This document shows, in pieces, positions 34,379 to 46,011 of a DNA stretch of 64,000 nucleotides; the first letter of the stretch is position 1; each line of letters opens with the position of its first letter. The stretch is from Hyphodiscus hymeniophilus. Lineage: Eukaryota > Ascomycota > Leotiomycetes > Helotiales > Hyphodiscaceae. Under the pieces are notes generated by a model, which searched no databases, had not been told where the DNA came from, and worked only from the letters and a program-made list of their open reading frames with translations. The translations under genes and the position numbers were made by a program. The stretch lies in the NCBI GenBank assembly GCA_016508695.1, contig VNKQ01000011.1, positions 1,488,001 to 1,552,000 of the forward strand. Reading direction: 5' to 3'.

Positions 34379-36987
34379 CTAAGAAAAGCAATGATTACAT
34401 CGCCACCGCCCTTTGATCGACCGTCCTGAATTCTCCGCACACTTGCGGTGGTAAAATCGACCTGGACAGCCCTGGTGACAGAGTTAGCATGAGTTGAGAT
34501 TTGGTAGCCAAGGACACATACTTCGCCGCAGCAAATCACCCGGTCAGAGGGTTGAGTATGCTCACCACATCCACAGTCACGCCCTCCCCGTTGCTTCGCT
34601 GGTGACACCGGCCTCTCTAACTTCTTAACTTCGCTCTCCTTCGATCCCTCCATCTTTTCTCCTCTCTTCAATATTGAGATACATTTCCCCAAGAAATTCG
34701 AATCAAGAACTCCCCGCATCAAGAAGGTCTCCATAGACTTAGCAAACTCCCTTTTTCTGCTCTGCCTTTGGGCAAACCAGAGTTTATGTTCCTCAACAAA
34801 TCGCAATATAGCATCTCCGAGGTGGGTCTCGTTGGTGAGTCCCTCTTGCATGATGAAGGCGTTCCACTGTGTGATATAATCTTTCTCGTCATCTGTTACA
34901 TCTTCATAGTCCATGATGATGTCACGGTGCTTTTGATGTAGCCATTGCTCATCCTTTTCATCATCACTACTTGGAATTTCCGCTCCAGGTACCAGAATTT
35001 GCTTTGTGACCGTATCATAGAGTGGTTTGCTGGTCTTGGGCACGAGGAAAGTCTTGTGAGGTCTGATTGGCAGCTTTTGATGGTCGTGTTCAAAATCCAT
35101 CGGATCATCTGTACCGTGCGAGGTGTTTGGCGAGCTCTGTCGAGATCCGTGTGGCGAAGAGGACGATGATGATTCGTGGAAACGATCCTGAAGATGCTCT
35201 GGCCACATGTTGTGTTGAGGGCCTGCACGACTTTTCGCCCAATTCTCGTCTCCATTCAGGAATTTATCGATATTGAACAATGTACGCGGTGGGCTCAATT
35301 GAAAAGTTCTTCCCTGCTGGGCGGACGACGTTGGACTCCCACGCATCCCACGCTTCGGGATGTCGACGAAGAATTCTATGCGATGAGGGTTCGACCTGCG
35401 TAACGAGAATTTGAGCTCGGTGTGAATCATATGAAGATGTATTCTCAAATCATCGAAGGACTTATGAGTGTGACCGCAAACAGGACAATATAAGCCAGGG
35501 ACTATCGTCTGTTGCTTGATCAATAATTCTGCCGCATCTGCCTTGCCTAACGTGTATGTTACCACCATACTATCACTATCCTCGGAGCTCTCTTGCACAG
35601 ACCGCAACCTGATATCTCTGCTCTTACGAACCCGTGGTGATTTGCCTTGCTGAACCGCACTTAGATGTTTCAGATTGTAGGTTGTTACATTTGATCGCCG
35701 CCGCCTCTCACGACTATCGGCTGGACTATCAGGAGCTGCGACTTCCTGCCCTTTGCGTGCTAAGGGAGACGCCGGAACAGTTCCAGTGACAATCGGCGCT
35801 ACTGCAACCTTTTCGGGTGAAGGCTTGACTTCAGATTTGATGTAGTCACTTAAATGGCTTGGAAGTGACCAACTGATTTTAAATTTCAAGCCATAAGGTA
35901 TGTTTTGCCGTGTTGAATCATAGGAAAGCTTGAGAGGTGCAGACTTGCTTTGCAAGGCTGGGTCGAACAGATTTTTCATCATCGCTCGTAGTTCAAGGTC
36001 GGTCTTATGGACGTTGCCAGACTCGAGAAGGTCTGTAATTGGGTTGGAGGAGTTCTCATCAAGATTTGTGAGCGAAGACAGATCAAAAGGCGGCCATTGT
36101 TTCTGGAGCCCGACCGGCTCAATTTTGATGGAGACCTTGTACTCTTCAGCGAGTCCCCAGGAGCGCACAAACTGTCCTTGGTGATTGCGCTTCTTCCGGT
36201 TCGTATAAAAGTCGACTTTAGGGATAACAATTGGCTCCAAATTGATGAATTTTCTCACAGCCTTCCCTTCATCATTGATCGTAGTCTTCAAAATGCAGGA
36301 TATCTTCTTCTGAAAAAGCTCCTCATAGTCTTGTGGGCCGACACGTGATTGGGGATTGACTTCGCTTCTTCGGATGAAGAGGGAAACAGAGCAGATGCAG
36401 TTGATTTCTATGACTTCCAGGGATCGTCGACCTCTCATAAAACTGACTGATTCGTCCCTTTCTGGCTGTTGGACGATGCTCTCGATATCGAGTCTTAAGG
36501 CCTGCTTGAAATTTGTTGTAGTTTGAGGTAATATCTCGTGGTCGATTGACGGTCTGAGCGTCGCTCTTCTTGGAATATCAGTTTTCATGGGAGCTGGAAC
36601 ATATTTGCCGTAAAAGTCGGAGGGCTGTACAGGTTGAATCATGCCTGATCCGCGTTCGACTTTTATGTTGTCATCCGCCACATGGCCAAACACTCGCCGT
36701 AAGCCAAGCTCCATCTCACTGCGAGAAGCTGCTGCTTCAAACAAGCTAGTCCTCCTTCGTTTCGCTGGCCTTCTATACTCTTCGTCCTCGTCATTTGATA
36801 GGCCGATAGCTTCTTCTCTTGATCGTGGCCCAGAAGGGGTTTTGAAAGAAGATATCGCAGAGCCCATAACTAGATGGCGAATAGATCTCAGGACGTTTCG
36901 TCTAAGGAAGGGCCTATTTCTGCGGTTCCGAATGCTATACCGTACAAAACCACCGTTTCCTTCACCCTTACACGTCGCGAGTGACAT
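34379..36987 (-). CDS. suz12: SUZ12-like Polycomb PRC2 subunit with C-terminal PHD finger
   Basis: Exons 36987-34522 and 34471-34379 (2559 nt, 852 aa); 50-bp intron GTATGT...CAG. In order: a basic N-terminus, an N-terminal domain (~150-400) with INCICSVSLFIRR, a C2H2 zinc finger (CPVCGHTHKSFDDLRIHLHMIH), and a VEFS box (DEQWLHQKHRDIIMDYEDVT to FAQRQSRKREFAKSMETFL), the part that binds the EZH2-type methyltransferase. After the VEFS box comes a Cys-rich module, CGCGEHTQ..., ICCGE | GCPGRFYHRKC, then WRCNHC, with the C-x-C, C-x4-C, H-x2-C, W-x-C-x2-C spacing of an ING-type PHD finger; the intron splits it. PRC2 writes H3K27 methylation. A start at 36867 (MGSAISS) is an alternative. It is divergent from the F-box gene to its right. 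Confidence 0.88.
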
Positions 36988-37614
36988 GTCTCATAGTTAA
37001 AGGCTTTGTAGCCTGCACGTGGCCGTTCTTTCCATCAAGTGAAGTGCTGGAAGTAGTGGAAGAAAGGAAATCCTAATCAGTAGGCGATATTGATGGCGAG
37101 CACCACGGATGCTGTTGACTTTGCGGCGACTGGAGCAAGTTGTTGGTGGTGTATGGTTAGGACGGCGAGCGCGTCGAGAAACAGACGAGACGAAGAATGG
37201 AATTAGATATTGGTAGAAGAAACGACGGCGACCTGTTAAAGGAGTCGGGCGAGGAGCTGATACAGAAATCAGTTCTATTGCAATCCCATTCTCGTATAAG
37301 ACACCCTTTGTTCCCAAGCTGGATACGATGAGTGAATGATTTGGGTAATATCTCGTGCTTGTCACGTACTTTTGGGAGGGAGCTGCGCTGCAGGTATCTA
37401 ACCCTAAACGGTCTAGCTCAATGCGCCTTGCAGATACCTAGGACTTATCGATGTATCGTGAACAAATTTCAGCCTTGAACAGCCTCGTCTACAATCCACA
37501 GTCACGATTTACAATAACAATCCCTGGCTCCGGCTGGCAAGCAAACGCAGCACACAGCCGTGTGCGGCACCAACATAGGATAGCAGTCCACAGAAGCTGC
37601 ATATTCGTGCAAAC
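36988..37614. promoter_or_regulatory. Divergent promoter region SUZ12 / F-box gene
   Basis: 627 bp between two divergent starts. It includes a telobox-like TAACCCTAAAC at 37398-37408. No open frame is supported. Confidence 0.4.
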
Positions 37615-40061
37615 ATGGCTCCTTCGCCACCCTCAAGATCTCGTCGCTCATTGCGTGCACCACCTCGGGCAACGAGAGCCCAACCTGCCTTTTCTTACGC
37701 GGAACCCCCATCTGACACCGAAATTGACGCTGATGAAGATTTTCCTTCCGATTCCAGTCGATCAGTAGACCTAAACACATCTTCGTTCACCCGATCTCGA
37801 AAACCTACAAAACCTCAAACTCGCTCAGCACTTCAAAGCCCGTCAAAGAAGAGATATCGCTCCAATGCAGACCCGGACGGCCAGCTCGCACACACAAGAC
37901 CCTCGAAAAAAGCTCGATCGACTGGGCCTAAGCCGATCTCTCATACAAAGCTACGCAGGTAAGAAGTTACTAGAAGTAGATGGGCGCCATGGTCTGGAAA
38001 TCGTCAAGTCACGTTAGGGTTTCATACAGAAGACATGAACGATTGCTAACTTTCAGCTTCTTCTCCAGTCTATCTCTCTCTTCAAATATCCAAACCAGCG
38101 GCGTCATACCACCATGGCAAAGCCTCCCATACCAAATACTCATACAAATCATGGAATACGCGACATATCCCCTCTACGATCCCCATTCGTTCGTCCCAAA
38201 TCCTTCAGGCTCATGGCTCCTTAAAGTCGCACGTCTGTGTCGAGACTTTGCAGAACCTGCTTTCACCGTCTTATATAATACTCCACCTTTGGTTCCGATG
38301 GACAAAGCCCATAAGCTGGTCGAGATATTACAAGCAGATCCTAGGCATCTGGCTTTCAAGTATAGGCAGAAGGTTGAGTCACTCCACATCGAGGTTCACC
38401 AAGTTGCTGCCTATTCATTGGCTGGTAGCGGTCACTTGGACCTTCATGGACTGATTAGAAGCTTGCCAAGATTGGCAGAATTGGAATTCTACCACGTGAA
38501 GGACATGGCTCCATATCGGGATTTAGATGTCAACCTCAAGTGGCACTATCCAGAGGATCTGTTTGATGCGCTGGAATATGTTGACCCTGGAGCTGACCCA
38601 GAACAAGGAGATAAGACGAGTGTTTGCAAGTTGCGAAGTTGGCGTTGGTCGTCGAGAATGGCTGGAAAGACCTTTTCGGTAGAGAAGATTCGAGATATAC
38701 ATCTCAAGCCATCATTTGAAGGACTACGAAAGATTGCATTTGTCAACTATCAGGTCCCATACGTGAAGGCAAACGAAGAGGATCCGAACCATGAGAAGTT
38801 CCTAGCAGATTCATTGTCTGTCCTGAAGAACCTTGAGCATTTGATATTCGAATCGTCGACCATGGTCAATCCGACGCTCTTGCCTTTACTTCCGAAGAAT
38901 CTACGCAACCTTGAGCTTATCAATTGCTGGAATGTGAAAGCGGAGGAGATAGCTGACTTCCTCTTAAGCCACGGCAATCAGCTTCGATGCTTGACTCTGA
39001 ACCACAACCAATCGCTGAGTTTATCCTTCCTTCCAATACTTGGTCCAGCATGCCCAAAGCTTCAAGTCCTTCGGATGAACCTCATATATTACCAATTACA
39101 CTCATCTTACCGTGATTCGGAACCTCTTTATAAAGACCTTATCCTGCCTGGACAGGTTCCGGTATGGCCTTCGACTCTGCGAACTATCGAATTAACCCAG
39201 CTTCGCCAATGGCAAACCGAGGCGGCAGAGATGTTCTTTCAGAGCTTACTTGATAGTGCAGCTGATCTTCCAGATTTACGAAAGCTGACATTACAAGCTA
39301 TCTTGAACATTGGATGGCGAGACAGAGCAAGTTTTCGCGACAAGTGGCTGGGATCTTTGGATCGAGTTTTCAAACGAGTATCATCACCACCGCAACAGCT
39401 TACCTCACTCCGAAAGCAGGACGAGTCATTTCTCGATCGTTCTCTTCCAACAAAGCACGAGGTGCAAATTCAAGAGCCCTCAACAACAATGCGCAGATCT
39501 GCGAGATCAAGCACTGGAACCAACAGTGAAAGTGCACTATCCTCCAACCCCACAATTGTCAATGAAGAGACAGAAACCGGGAAGAAGCCTTCCAAAAGAA
39601 AAAACAAATCTAAAGCAGGAGAAGGTCAGCCTCTGCCCAGTCGTCGCTCAGCAAGAGCAGGCATCCGCCAGGTCACCACATATGCCGAGAGTCCAGAAAA
39701 TTCTGATATGGAGGACTTTAAATCCGACGCACCATCAGCCCGTGATCTCAGTCGCAGTGCCCGCGCAGCTCGTGAAATAGCCTCCCTCAAGAAATGGGCA
39801 GGCAAAGACTTGCTGCCGTCTTTACCAACCCATGCTCAATCCGAGGATGAGTCTTCCAGTGATACTCCACTAGCCCAAAGTAAGATGAAAGTCAAGGCGA
39901 CAGAAGTCATCCAAGGCATGTGCGAAGTCGTCGATGTGCGCATCGATAACTTAAGACCTCGAGAGACGCAAGTCACGGAGGCGGATTTCCTCGATGAGGA
40001 AGCCCCAGGCGACGGCGATTGGAATGGAGACGATGACGTTGATGATGTTTATGCTTGGTGA
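37615..40061 (+). CDS. F-box / leucine-rich-repeat-like protein
   Basis: Exons 37615-37958 and 38057-40061 (2349 nt, 782 aa); an alternative acceptor at 38071/38072 is also in phase. The first exon is Ser/Pro/Arg-rich and disordered, with a KKRYR nuclear-localisation-like cluster. Exon 2 opens with an F-box (PPWQSLPYQILIQIMEYA ... WLLKVARLCRDFAEPAFTVLY). Then come ~350 residues of irregular leucine-rich segments (LRKIAFVNYQ, LEHLIFESSTMV, LRNLELINCWNV, LRCLTLNHNQSLS, LQVLRMNL), as in fungal F-box/LRR substrate receptors of SCF ubiquitin ligases. The C-terminal 200 residues are disordered, with repeated RRSAR/SRSARA motifs and a final acidic DDDVDDVYAW. Nuclear location is inferred. Confidence 0.8.
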
Positions 40062-41633
40062 TTTGTGAAATTGTGCGCTTCTATGACTCTGTATTTGTAT
40101 TTGGACTACATGTTGCTATTGCCCCTGCTTGGCTATGGTGGTTGTACGAACTGGTTGGGACATGGTAGATGGAAGTGCTGAGGCACGATACATGGGATTG
40201 GGAGATTTTTAATGCACTGCTAATTGATGGCTTTGTATATTGCAATTGTACCCGATTTCGAGATTGCTACTTGCCTTTCTATAAAAGTTTGCATGCAATG
40301 GAACATGAGTCATTTCACAACTCATGCATCTCTCCTCCCATTTCCAGATTTGGAGTGTTTTTCTGTTTATCCGAATCCGTGAAATGTGAAGGTGCATTTG
40401 GTGGGTGGTGTATTGTAAGCTGTGGAACCGGTAGTGATCATCAGTCCTTTGGGTGAGTGTCATGGCCGATGTGGAGACGTTGAAGCGTCGGGTTGAGCAG
40501 GGTGACTCGCACCATGGCATTCCTCAAGAAGTTGGTCATCCAAGGGCTCGTACTCAACATCGTCGTAGCTTCCTTCGCCATGTGCTTCGTCGACCCGTTC
40601 CTCAAGAACTAGAGTTTCGTCAGGCTGTGCTTCGTCGCAATACTGATCATCACGGTGTTGTGTCGAAAGGGCTGTTGTTTCGAAAGGGCTGTCGTGTCGA
40701 AAGGGCTGTCGTATCGAAGGACTGTCGTGTCGAAGGATAGTCATTGTCGACAGGATTGTCGTTGTCGAAAGGATTGTCGTTGTCGAAGGAGGTGAGAATG
40801 AGCAAGCTAGTCGTTATTCCGGCTTTATTGGAGGTTCACGAATCCCGATCTCAAGCCACATATTGGACCACTGTACCTTGACAGTCCTTTCAACACGACA
40901 GCCCTGTTGACTCAGTACGTAACGATCGGTACGTGGTAGATTGAAGGTTTCCGGACCAGTCCGTCTGGTACGCGGAGGCGGAGCAGTCAGGGTAGTGGCG
41001 GCGGTAGACGTCCTCGTCTTCGTCTTCAGAGGCCTTCGAGATGTCAAACGATCTCACACTTCTCGACAAGGCTGTCCTTCTAACACAAACCACCAAGCGA
41101 TGAGTATTCATTCGGAGATTCGCAGGATATGCCGTGCGCTACACGCACCCATTTAATAGTTGTGCAACGTAGCGAGCTCTGCGAGAACTTCCTCCGCGTT
41201 AATCGTGAACCATTCATGGCAACGAGACAATGTGCAAGCATCTCTGGGTAGAGAGAGAATGATATGTCGGTGGGTTGCAACTGGTTGAGCAAGTGTATTT
41301 CAGAGTTCTTGGGTGGTGGGCTTGCAAATACATTTGAGGTGAGACCGTGAGAAGGCCTTGGTAGTTCAAGGTTTGCAGCACTGTTGCTGTGAAAGATTAA
41401 GGTGCACGAGGCGAGGCTGCAGTGGTAGTAGTAAGAGCCTCATAAATCTTCTGAAAGTCTGAAATGTTTCAAGTATGATACACCTGCAAAACATGTTTAT
41501 ACAGAACCCGATAACGCCAGGAGTGACAGCATTTCCTCCTTCTATATCGTGATGATACCGGCCACGCCAATCGAAGATGCCACATATTCTAAAGAGGCTT
41601 CTTCAGCCTAGTCCTCGCTAACACTCATGAAAT
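40062..41633. other. Intergenic, minisatellite-bearing region
   Basis: 1.6 kb between the F-box gene and the SLY41-type gene, convergent. It holds the 16-18 bp minisatellite described separately. Minus-strand frames at 40460-40744 (acidic) and 40890-41111 could be exons of a small disordered protein, but the repeat length varies by one base between units and would break the frame, so no gene is called. Confidence 0.4.
40657..40791 (+). repeat. 16-18 bp minisatellite, about eight copies
   Basis: Consensus TGTCGTGTCGAAAGGGC with units of 16, 17 and 18 bp. The first units end AAAGGGC, the last ones are TGTCGTTGTCGAAAGGAT. Degenerate inverted copies follow at about 40878-40908 (CCTTTCAACACGACAGCCC) and a forward-like piece at about 41060-41078. 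Confidence 0.85.
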
Positions 41634-43311
41634 TCAAGTTACAGAAACGCGATTTACGCTCATTGTCCGCGGGCGCCAAGTCTCCTCTTGTCGAGTCCCA
41701 GGCGGTAACCAAGCGGCATTGCTTACTCCTCTTGCTCTTCCTGCATGTCCAGTGTCATCGGATTTCTTCAGGTCTTCTGAGCCTGAATTAATCGCATAGC
41801 CATTCGTGTATAACTTTGGAGGTGCGGGATCGAAATTGGGCCCGCCATTGGTGAAGCCGTTCGGCTGGTTCGTCAACGGCAAAATAGACTCTTCTTTGAT
41901 ATCCATCATCTTCGCTTTGCGATCTGCCTTCGTGGTTCCATGGGTTCTGTCATAAAGATAGAGGCCAAAAAATGTCAAGGCAATCCCGAGACCTTGGATC
42001 TTCGTTGTTGAGTTCTGGAACCAGACTATAGCTACTACGACGACGAAGACTCGTTTTATAAGTGAAGCGACCGAATAGGTCACTGGAGAGACCATTGAGA
42101 GTAGAACGAAAGCAATGATATTTTGGCCAAAGTGGAAAGTCCCGTTGAATACGTATTCCAGCGCTAAGCGGCCATGATCGAATGCTTCAGGGTGCGAATT
42201 AAGATCTAGTGTTCCGTCATGGAAGAAATCCCTCAATAACCCAATTCCTTCTGACCAGAACCAGATTGGTGCCGTGATGACGAATGCTAGGCCAGATGAG
42301 TAGCAAAGAAGATTCAACTTGTCTAGCTTACGAGTCTGGGGCGCTCCGGCGGCCTCAGCTGCTGCAGCTTCATTGAAGAGGCGTTTGGAGAATATGTTCT
42401 GGGTGACAAAAATCAGAGCAGCGAGGAAGGCATATAATATGCCAAACACATTGCCCTTGAATTCTGCAGAACAAGCTAACATGACACCCAATGTGAGAGG
42501 CACGAGCGAAAAATAGGTGGACACTGGGTAGCGGATGTCGAAAACGAAACGGTATGCTAAGACGGTGAACAGGGGGGATAGTCCTTTAATTGTGTGTACC
42601 AGAGACACCGGGATCTTGGCCGTGGCTGTCGAAGAGAGAAGATGTCCACCTATTTGAAAGCCTGCCAGAGGGATAGTTGTGAGAATGACATCTCGTGTGG
42701 GGTAGCGTATACCGTGGCGCAGCGCGGGGATATTCGTCTTGAGGGTGGGGAAGACACTGGAGAGCCAAGAGAAGAAGAGGCAGAGCAGTGCGACGAAGAA
42801 GAATTGGATGAGTGTGAGAGTTGCTGGCTTGGGGAAGGCATTGAGAATAGACTTCGAGGATGTGTTCGTGAGAGCGCTGGACATGTACCATACCAAACAG
42901 AGAATCTACAGTCATCAGCATTGGCACTTTCCGGGTGAAGCAAAGGATACAAACTATTAATCTCCAAGATAATGGGGCTTTCAAGGCGTCTCCTATCTCG
43001 TGTATGTCGGCGCTGACACTCGCGTTCCTGTTCCTTATTGTCCTAAATGCGTCCGAAAGGCTCTTTTGTCTATTGTGTCCCCTCGCTCCCCCTCCTGCTG
43101 CCCTTTGCAACGAGCTGTCCCTGCGAGCTTGCCAACGATCCAAGGGGGTGGGGCTATGCACAAACATATTTCCATTGCTCAAGTATGGGACCTGTTGCGT
43201 GTCCAGTTCCGGGAAAGCCTCGGTGGATGTCCGCGGGGCCATGGGTTTGTTCTCGTTTGGATATTTGTTTGGAACTCTTGGAACAGACGAAGGTCTTGTT
43301 GAATGAGGCAT
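41634..43311 (-). CDS. SLY41-type triose-phosphate transporter-family protein (drug/metabolite transporter fold)
   Basis: Exons 43311-42955 and 42905-41634 (1629 nt, 542 aa); donor GTTTGT is weak, acceptor CTGTAG. The cytoplasmic N-terminus contains the family motif QKSLSDAFRTIRNRNASVS...IGDALKAPLSW. About ten transmembrane helices follow, starting RLIILCLVWYMSSALTNTSSKSIL, with the conserved pairs IPVSLVHTIKGLSPLFTVLAYR and VSPVTYSVASLIKRVFVVVVAIVWF. This matches the EamA/TPT family branch of yeast Sly41, an ER/Golgi membrane protein that suppresses loss of Ypt1; the substrate is unknown (a phosphate-containing metabolite is presumed). The C-terminal ~95 residues are polar and disordered. 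Divergent from SF3B2. Confidence 0.88.
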
Positions 43312-43659
43312 ATTGGCAGCGTTTCAGCGAGTGTGGTGCCCTGATCGCACGCTCATGGCTATTGCGTCAAGTCGGAAAATTGATAAACCTCGAACATTGG
43401 GAGTCTGGAACTGGAGATTCGAAATTACGAGAATGCGCCTTTGAATCTGGATACGAAGTTCTCAATTTGGCCGCTTTGGCTTGCCTTCCCGGCACTAAGC
43501 CGAAAGTGGCTGAATTGAACATTGTCCTTGCAAACTCACTATGAACCGCAGTCTTCGAAACAACATTCATTCACCATTTTTCCACCACGCGCAGCAATCT
43601 AGATTGGACAAATTCTAGATCGCAATATCTGACACGCTATCTGGCTCTCCTTGGGCGTT
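43312..43659. promoter_or_regulatory. Divergent promoter region SLY41-type gene / SF3B2
   Basis: 348 bp between two divergent starts; no separate gene. The plus-strand open frame running across it is antisense to the transporter exon and not supported. Confidence 0.4.
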
Positions 43660-45444
43660 ATGCCCAGCGCTGTCAAAGCCATGGCGCCAAAGATGACAAA
43701 GAACCAGATGAGGAGGGCAAAGAAGAAGGAGAAGAAATCTCATGTGGGTGTAGTCGAGCTCTGCAGAGTGTTTACTACTAACGATAGTCAGGTCTCCCCA
43801 TCTGCTGAGCCAGAAAGCAAACCCGAAGAAGCCCAGCCTGATCCAGAGTCAATTGCAACCGCGGCCGAGGAAGATCCAATGCAATCAGAAGTTGCTCCAC
43901 TAGATATCAGCGAAGATGATCCGAATTACGCCATGTTCATGGGGATTCTTGAGCGATTCGGTGCGACAGCCGGAGAAGACGATGTTGTCGCAGAAGTACC
44001 TGGCGACAAAGGCGAGATCTTTTACTCGGACGACGATGATATACCTGAAGAAGACGACGAAGCTGCAGAACCTAAGATATCGAAGAAGAAACGAAAAGAG
44101 GCGAATAAGCTATCAGTGGCAGAATTGAAAGCGCTTGTGAAGAAACCCGAGTTGGTGGACTGGACAGATACCTCTGCATCAGACCCACGATTGCTCGTTC
44201 ACATCAAATCCTACCGAAATGTCGTTCCAGTACCAAGCCATTGGTCTCTGAAGCGCGAATACCTCTCCTCGAAGCGCGGTGTTGAGAAAGCACCTTTCGC
44301 CCTTCCTAAATTCATCCAAGATACGGGTATAGCAGAAATGCGCGACGCAGTCCTGGAGAAGCAAGACTCTGCTAGCTTGAAGCAGAAGCAAAGAGAAAGG
44401 GTGCAACCGAAGATGGGAAAACTGGATATTGATTACCAAAAGCTGTATGAGGCGTTTTTCCGCTTCCAAACAAAGCCGGAATTAACGCGCTATGGCGAGG
44501 TCTACTACGAAGGAAAGGAATACGAGACTAATCTACGACATTTGCGTCCCGGCGAGCTGAGCGATGAATTGAAGGAAGCTTTGAGTATTCCTCCAGGAGC
44601 TCCGCCACCATGGTTAATCAATCAGCAAAGATTTGGCCCTCCGCCTTCATACCCTTCTCTCAAGATCCCCGGGTTAAACGCTCCACCCCCTGTTGGTGGT
44701 GCCTGGGGTTTCCATCCCGGTGGATATGGCAAACCTCCAGTTGACGAGTTCAACCGACCACTCTACGGAGGAGATATTTTTGGTGTTCTGCAACCTCAAG
44801 TAAATAATCAAGCAGGCGAGCCAATCGAGCGAACACTTTGGGGTGAATTGCAAGCACCAGAGGAAGAATCCGAGGAAGAAGAGGAGAGTGACGAGGAGGA
44901 AGAAGGAGATGAGGAAGATATTGGCGCCGGTCTACAAACGCCCAGCGGCTTGGAGACACCAGGTGGCATGGCTTCGACCGTACCTTCTGAGTATCCAGGT
45001 GATATGTCTGTTGGTGGAGATTTCGATCTTCGAAAAACAAAACGAGGCACCGAAACCGAAGAGTCCACTCATCCTAGATCAGCATACACTGTCATTCCAG
45101 AGCGTCAAATCCGTGCAGAGGGATTCTTTGGTGGCGAACGTGCATACGATGTTCGAAACACCCAGAATGCGCATCTTCCTGTCTTGGGTCAAGAAGATGA
45201 CAACAGGAAGCGGAAGAAGCCTGGAGATGTTGACGTGGCCCTTGATCCGGATAGTCTGCAGAACGAAGATGGTATCAGCAAGGAGGAAGTCAGGAGGAGA
45301 TTCGAGGCGCAGAAGAAAGCGGAAAGCGGGCCTTTTGCATACGAAGAGGACCTCAGTGATATGATTGCACAGGAGAGTAGGAAAAGGCAAAAGAGAGACG
45401 AGGAGAAGAGGGGTGAGAAGAAAGAGAGATCTTACCGTTTCTGA
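43660..45444 (+). CDS. SF3B2: Splicing factor 3B subunit 2 (SAP145 / Cus1)
   Basis: U2 snRNP component that binds SF3B4 and the branch-site region. Exons 43660-43743 and 43792-45444 (1737 nt, 578 aa). The 48-bp intron 43744-43791 has GTGGGT, TACTAAC and CAG; it is a multiple of three and has no stop, so retention would only insert 16 residues. Conserved parts: the basic start MTKNQMRRAKKKEKK, the DUF382 core (ELKALVKKPELVDWTDTSA ... VPVPSHWSLKREYLSSKRG), then the PSP domain (LRHLRPGELSDELKEALSIP...PPPWLINQQRFGPPPSYP) and FNRPLYGGDIFGV. Acidic and disordered linkers separate these, and the basic end KRQKRDEEKRGEKK is typical. The frame is open upstream through a TTG, but the ATG at 43660 is the first one. 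An internal ATG at 43681 (MAPKMTKNQ) is an alternative start. Confidence 0.95.
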   Translation: MPSAVKAMAPKMTKNQMRRAKKKEKKSHVGVVELCRVFTTNDSQVSPSAEPESKPEEAQPDPESIATAAEEDPMQSEVAPLDISEDDPNYAMFMGILERFGATAGEDDVVAEVPGDKGEIFYSDDDDIPEEDDEAAEPKISKKKRKEANKLSVAELKALVKKPELVDWTDTSASDPRLLVHIKSYRNVVPVPSHWSLKREYLSSKRGVEKAPFALPKFIQDTGIAEMRDAVLEKQDSASLKQKQRERVQPKMGKLDIDYQKLYEAFFRFQTKPELTRYGEVYYEGKEYETNLRHLRPGELSDELKEALSIPPGAPPPWLINQQRFGPPPSYPSLKIPGLNAPPPVGGAWGFHPGGYGKPPVDEFNRPLYGGDIFGVLQPQVNNQAGEPIERTLWGELQAPEEESEEEEESDEEEEGDEEDIGAGLQTPSGLETPGGMASTVPSEYPGDMSVGGDFDLRKTKRGTETEESTHPRSAYTVIPERQIRAEGFFGGERAYDVRNTQNAHLPVLGQEDDNRKRKKPGDVDVALDPDSLQNEDGISKEEVRRRFEAQKKAESGPFAYEEDLSDMIAQESRKRQKRDEEKRGEKKERSYRF

Positions 45445-46011
45445 GGTGGTATCATTAGGAGTCTTTAAAGGATCTGTACTCTGAAAGCGAGATCGTGTAA
45501 CATTGATAGGCTGTATAAAAACTACTTCTTCTGCCTCGAAATCGCTGTATCTGCTCCTCATAACAAAGGAGGTGAGTTCCCTGTGTTAAGTACCAGTCTC
45601 CTCCTAATCCTGTAGTTACTTTTCCGTCGCTGTGGATCAACTCAATAACGCTTCTCTCACCATACCATCTCACAAAGTCATATCACAGTGGGCTCACGTA
45701 CGATGGTAGGATCGTATGAACTGTTCTGTATTGGTGCGTCTGAGGAAGAGAAGCTTCTCAGGACGAGCGGAAATGATCTAAGTACAGGCAGGACCTAACG
45801 GCCACGTGACCACCATCTCATGTCATAATGTCGTCTACTACTATATGCACCGCGCGGGAAGTCCTATAAGTCGCCCAAGGACCAGTAGACGAGCGCCCCC
45901 GGAGCACTAAATAACCCGGATAACCTTCATCATCTTCCCTCAAGCTCCCTCTGGCCATATCTACAACAGAACTTGGTAGTCCAATGCTAACTATGTAGGG
46001 TTTTCTCCCTC
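45445..46011. other. Intergenic region, tail-to-tail
   Basis: 567 bp between SF3B2 and the Helo-like gene. A 98-codon minus-strand frame (45818-46114) overlaps the end of the latter and may be an alternative last exon; an E-box (CACGTGAC) lies at 45803-45810. Nothing else is seen. Confidence 0.4.

Noticed and set aside
40460..41111. Minus-strand gene across the minisatellite
   Set aside because: Repeat units of 16, 17 and 18 bp shift the frame, and splice sites could not be found that give a consistent product.
43047..43544. Plus-strand 165-codon frame
   Set aside because: Mostly antisense to the first exon of the SLY41-type gene; Cys/Leu/Pro-rich and with no ATG-led conserved start.
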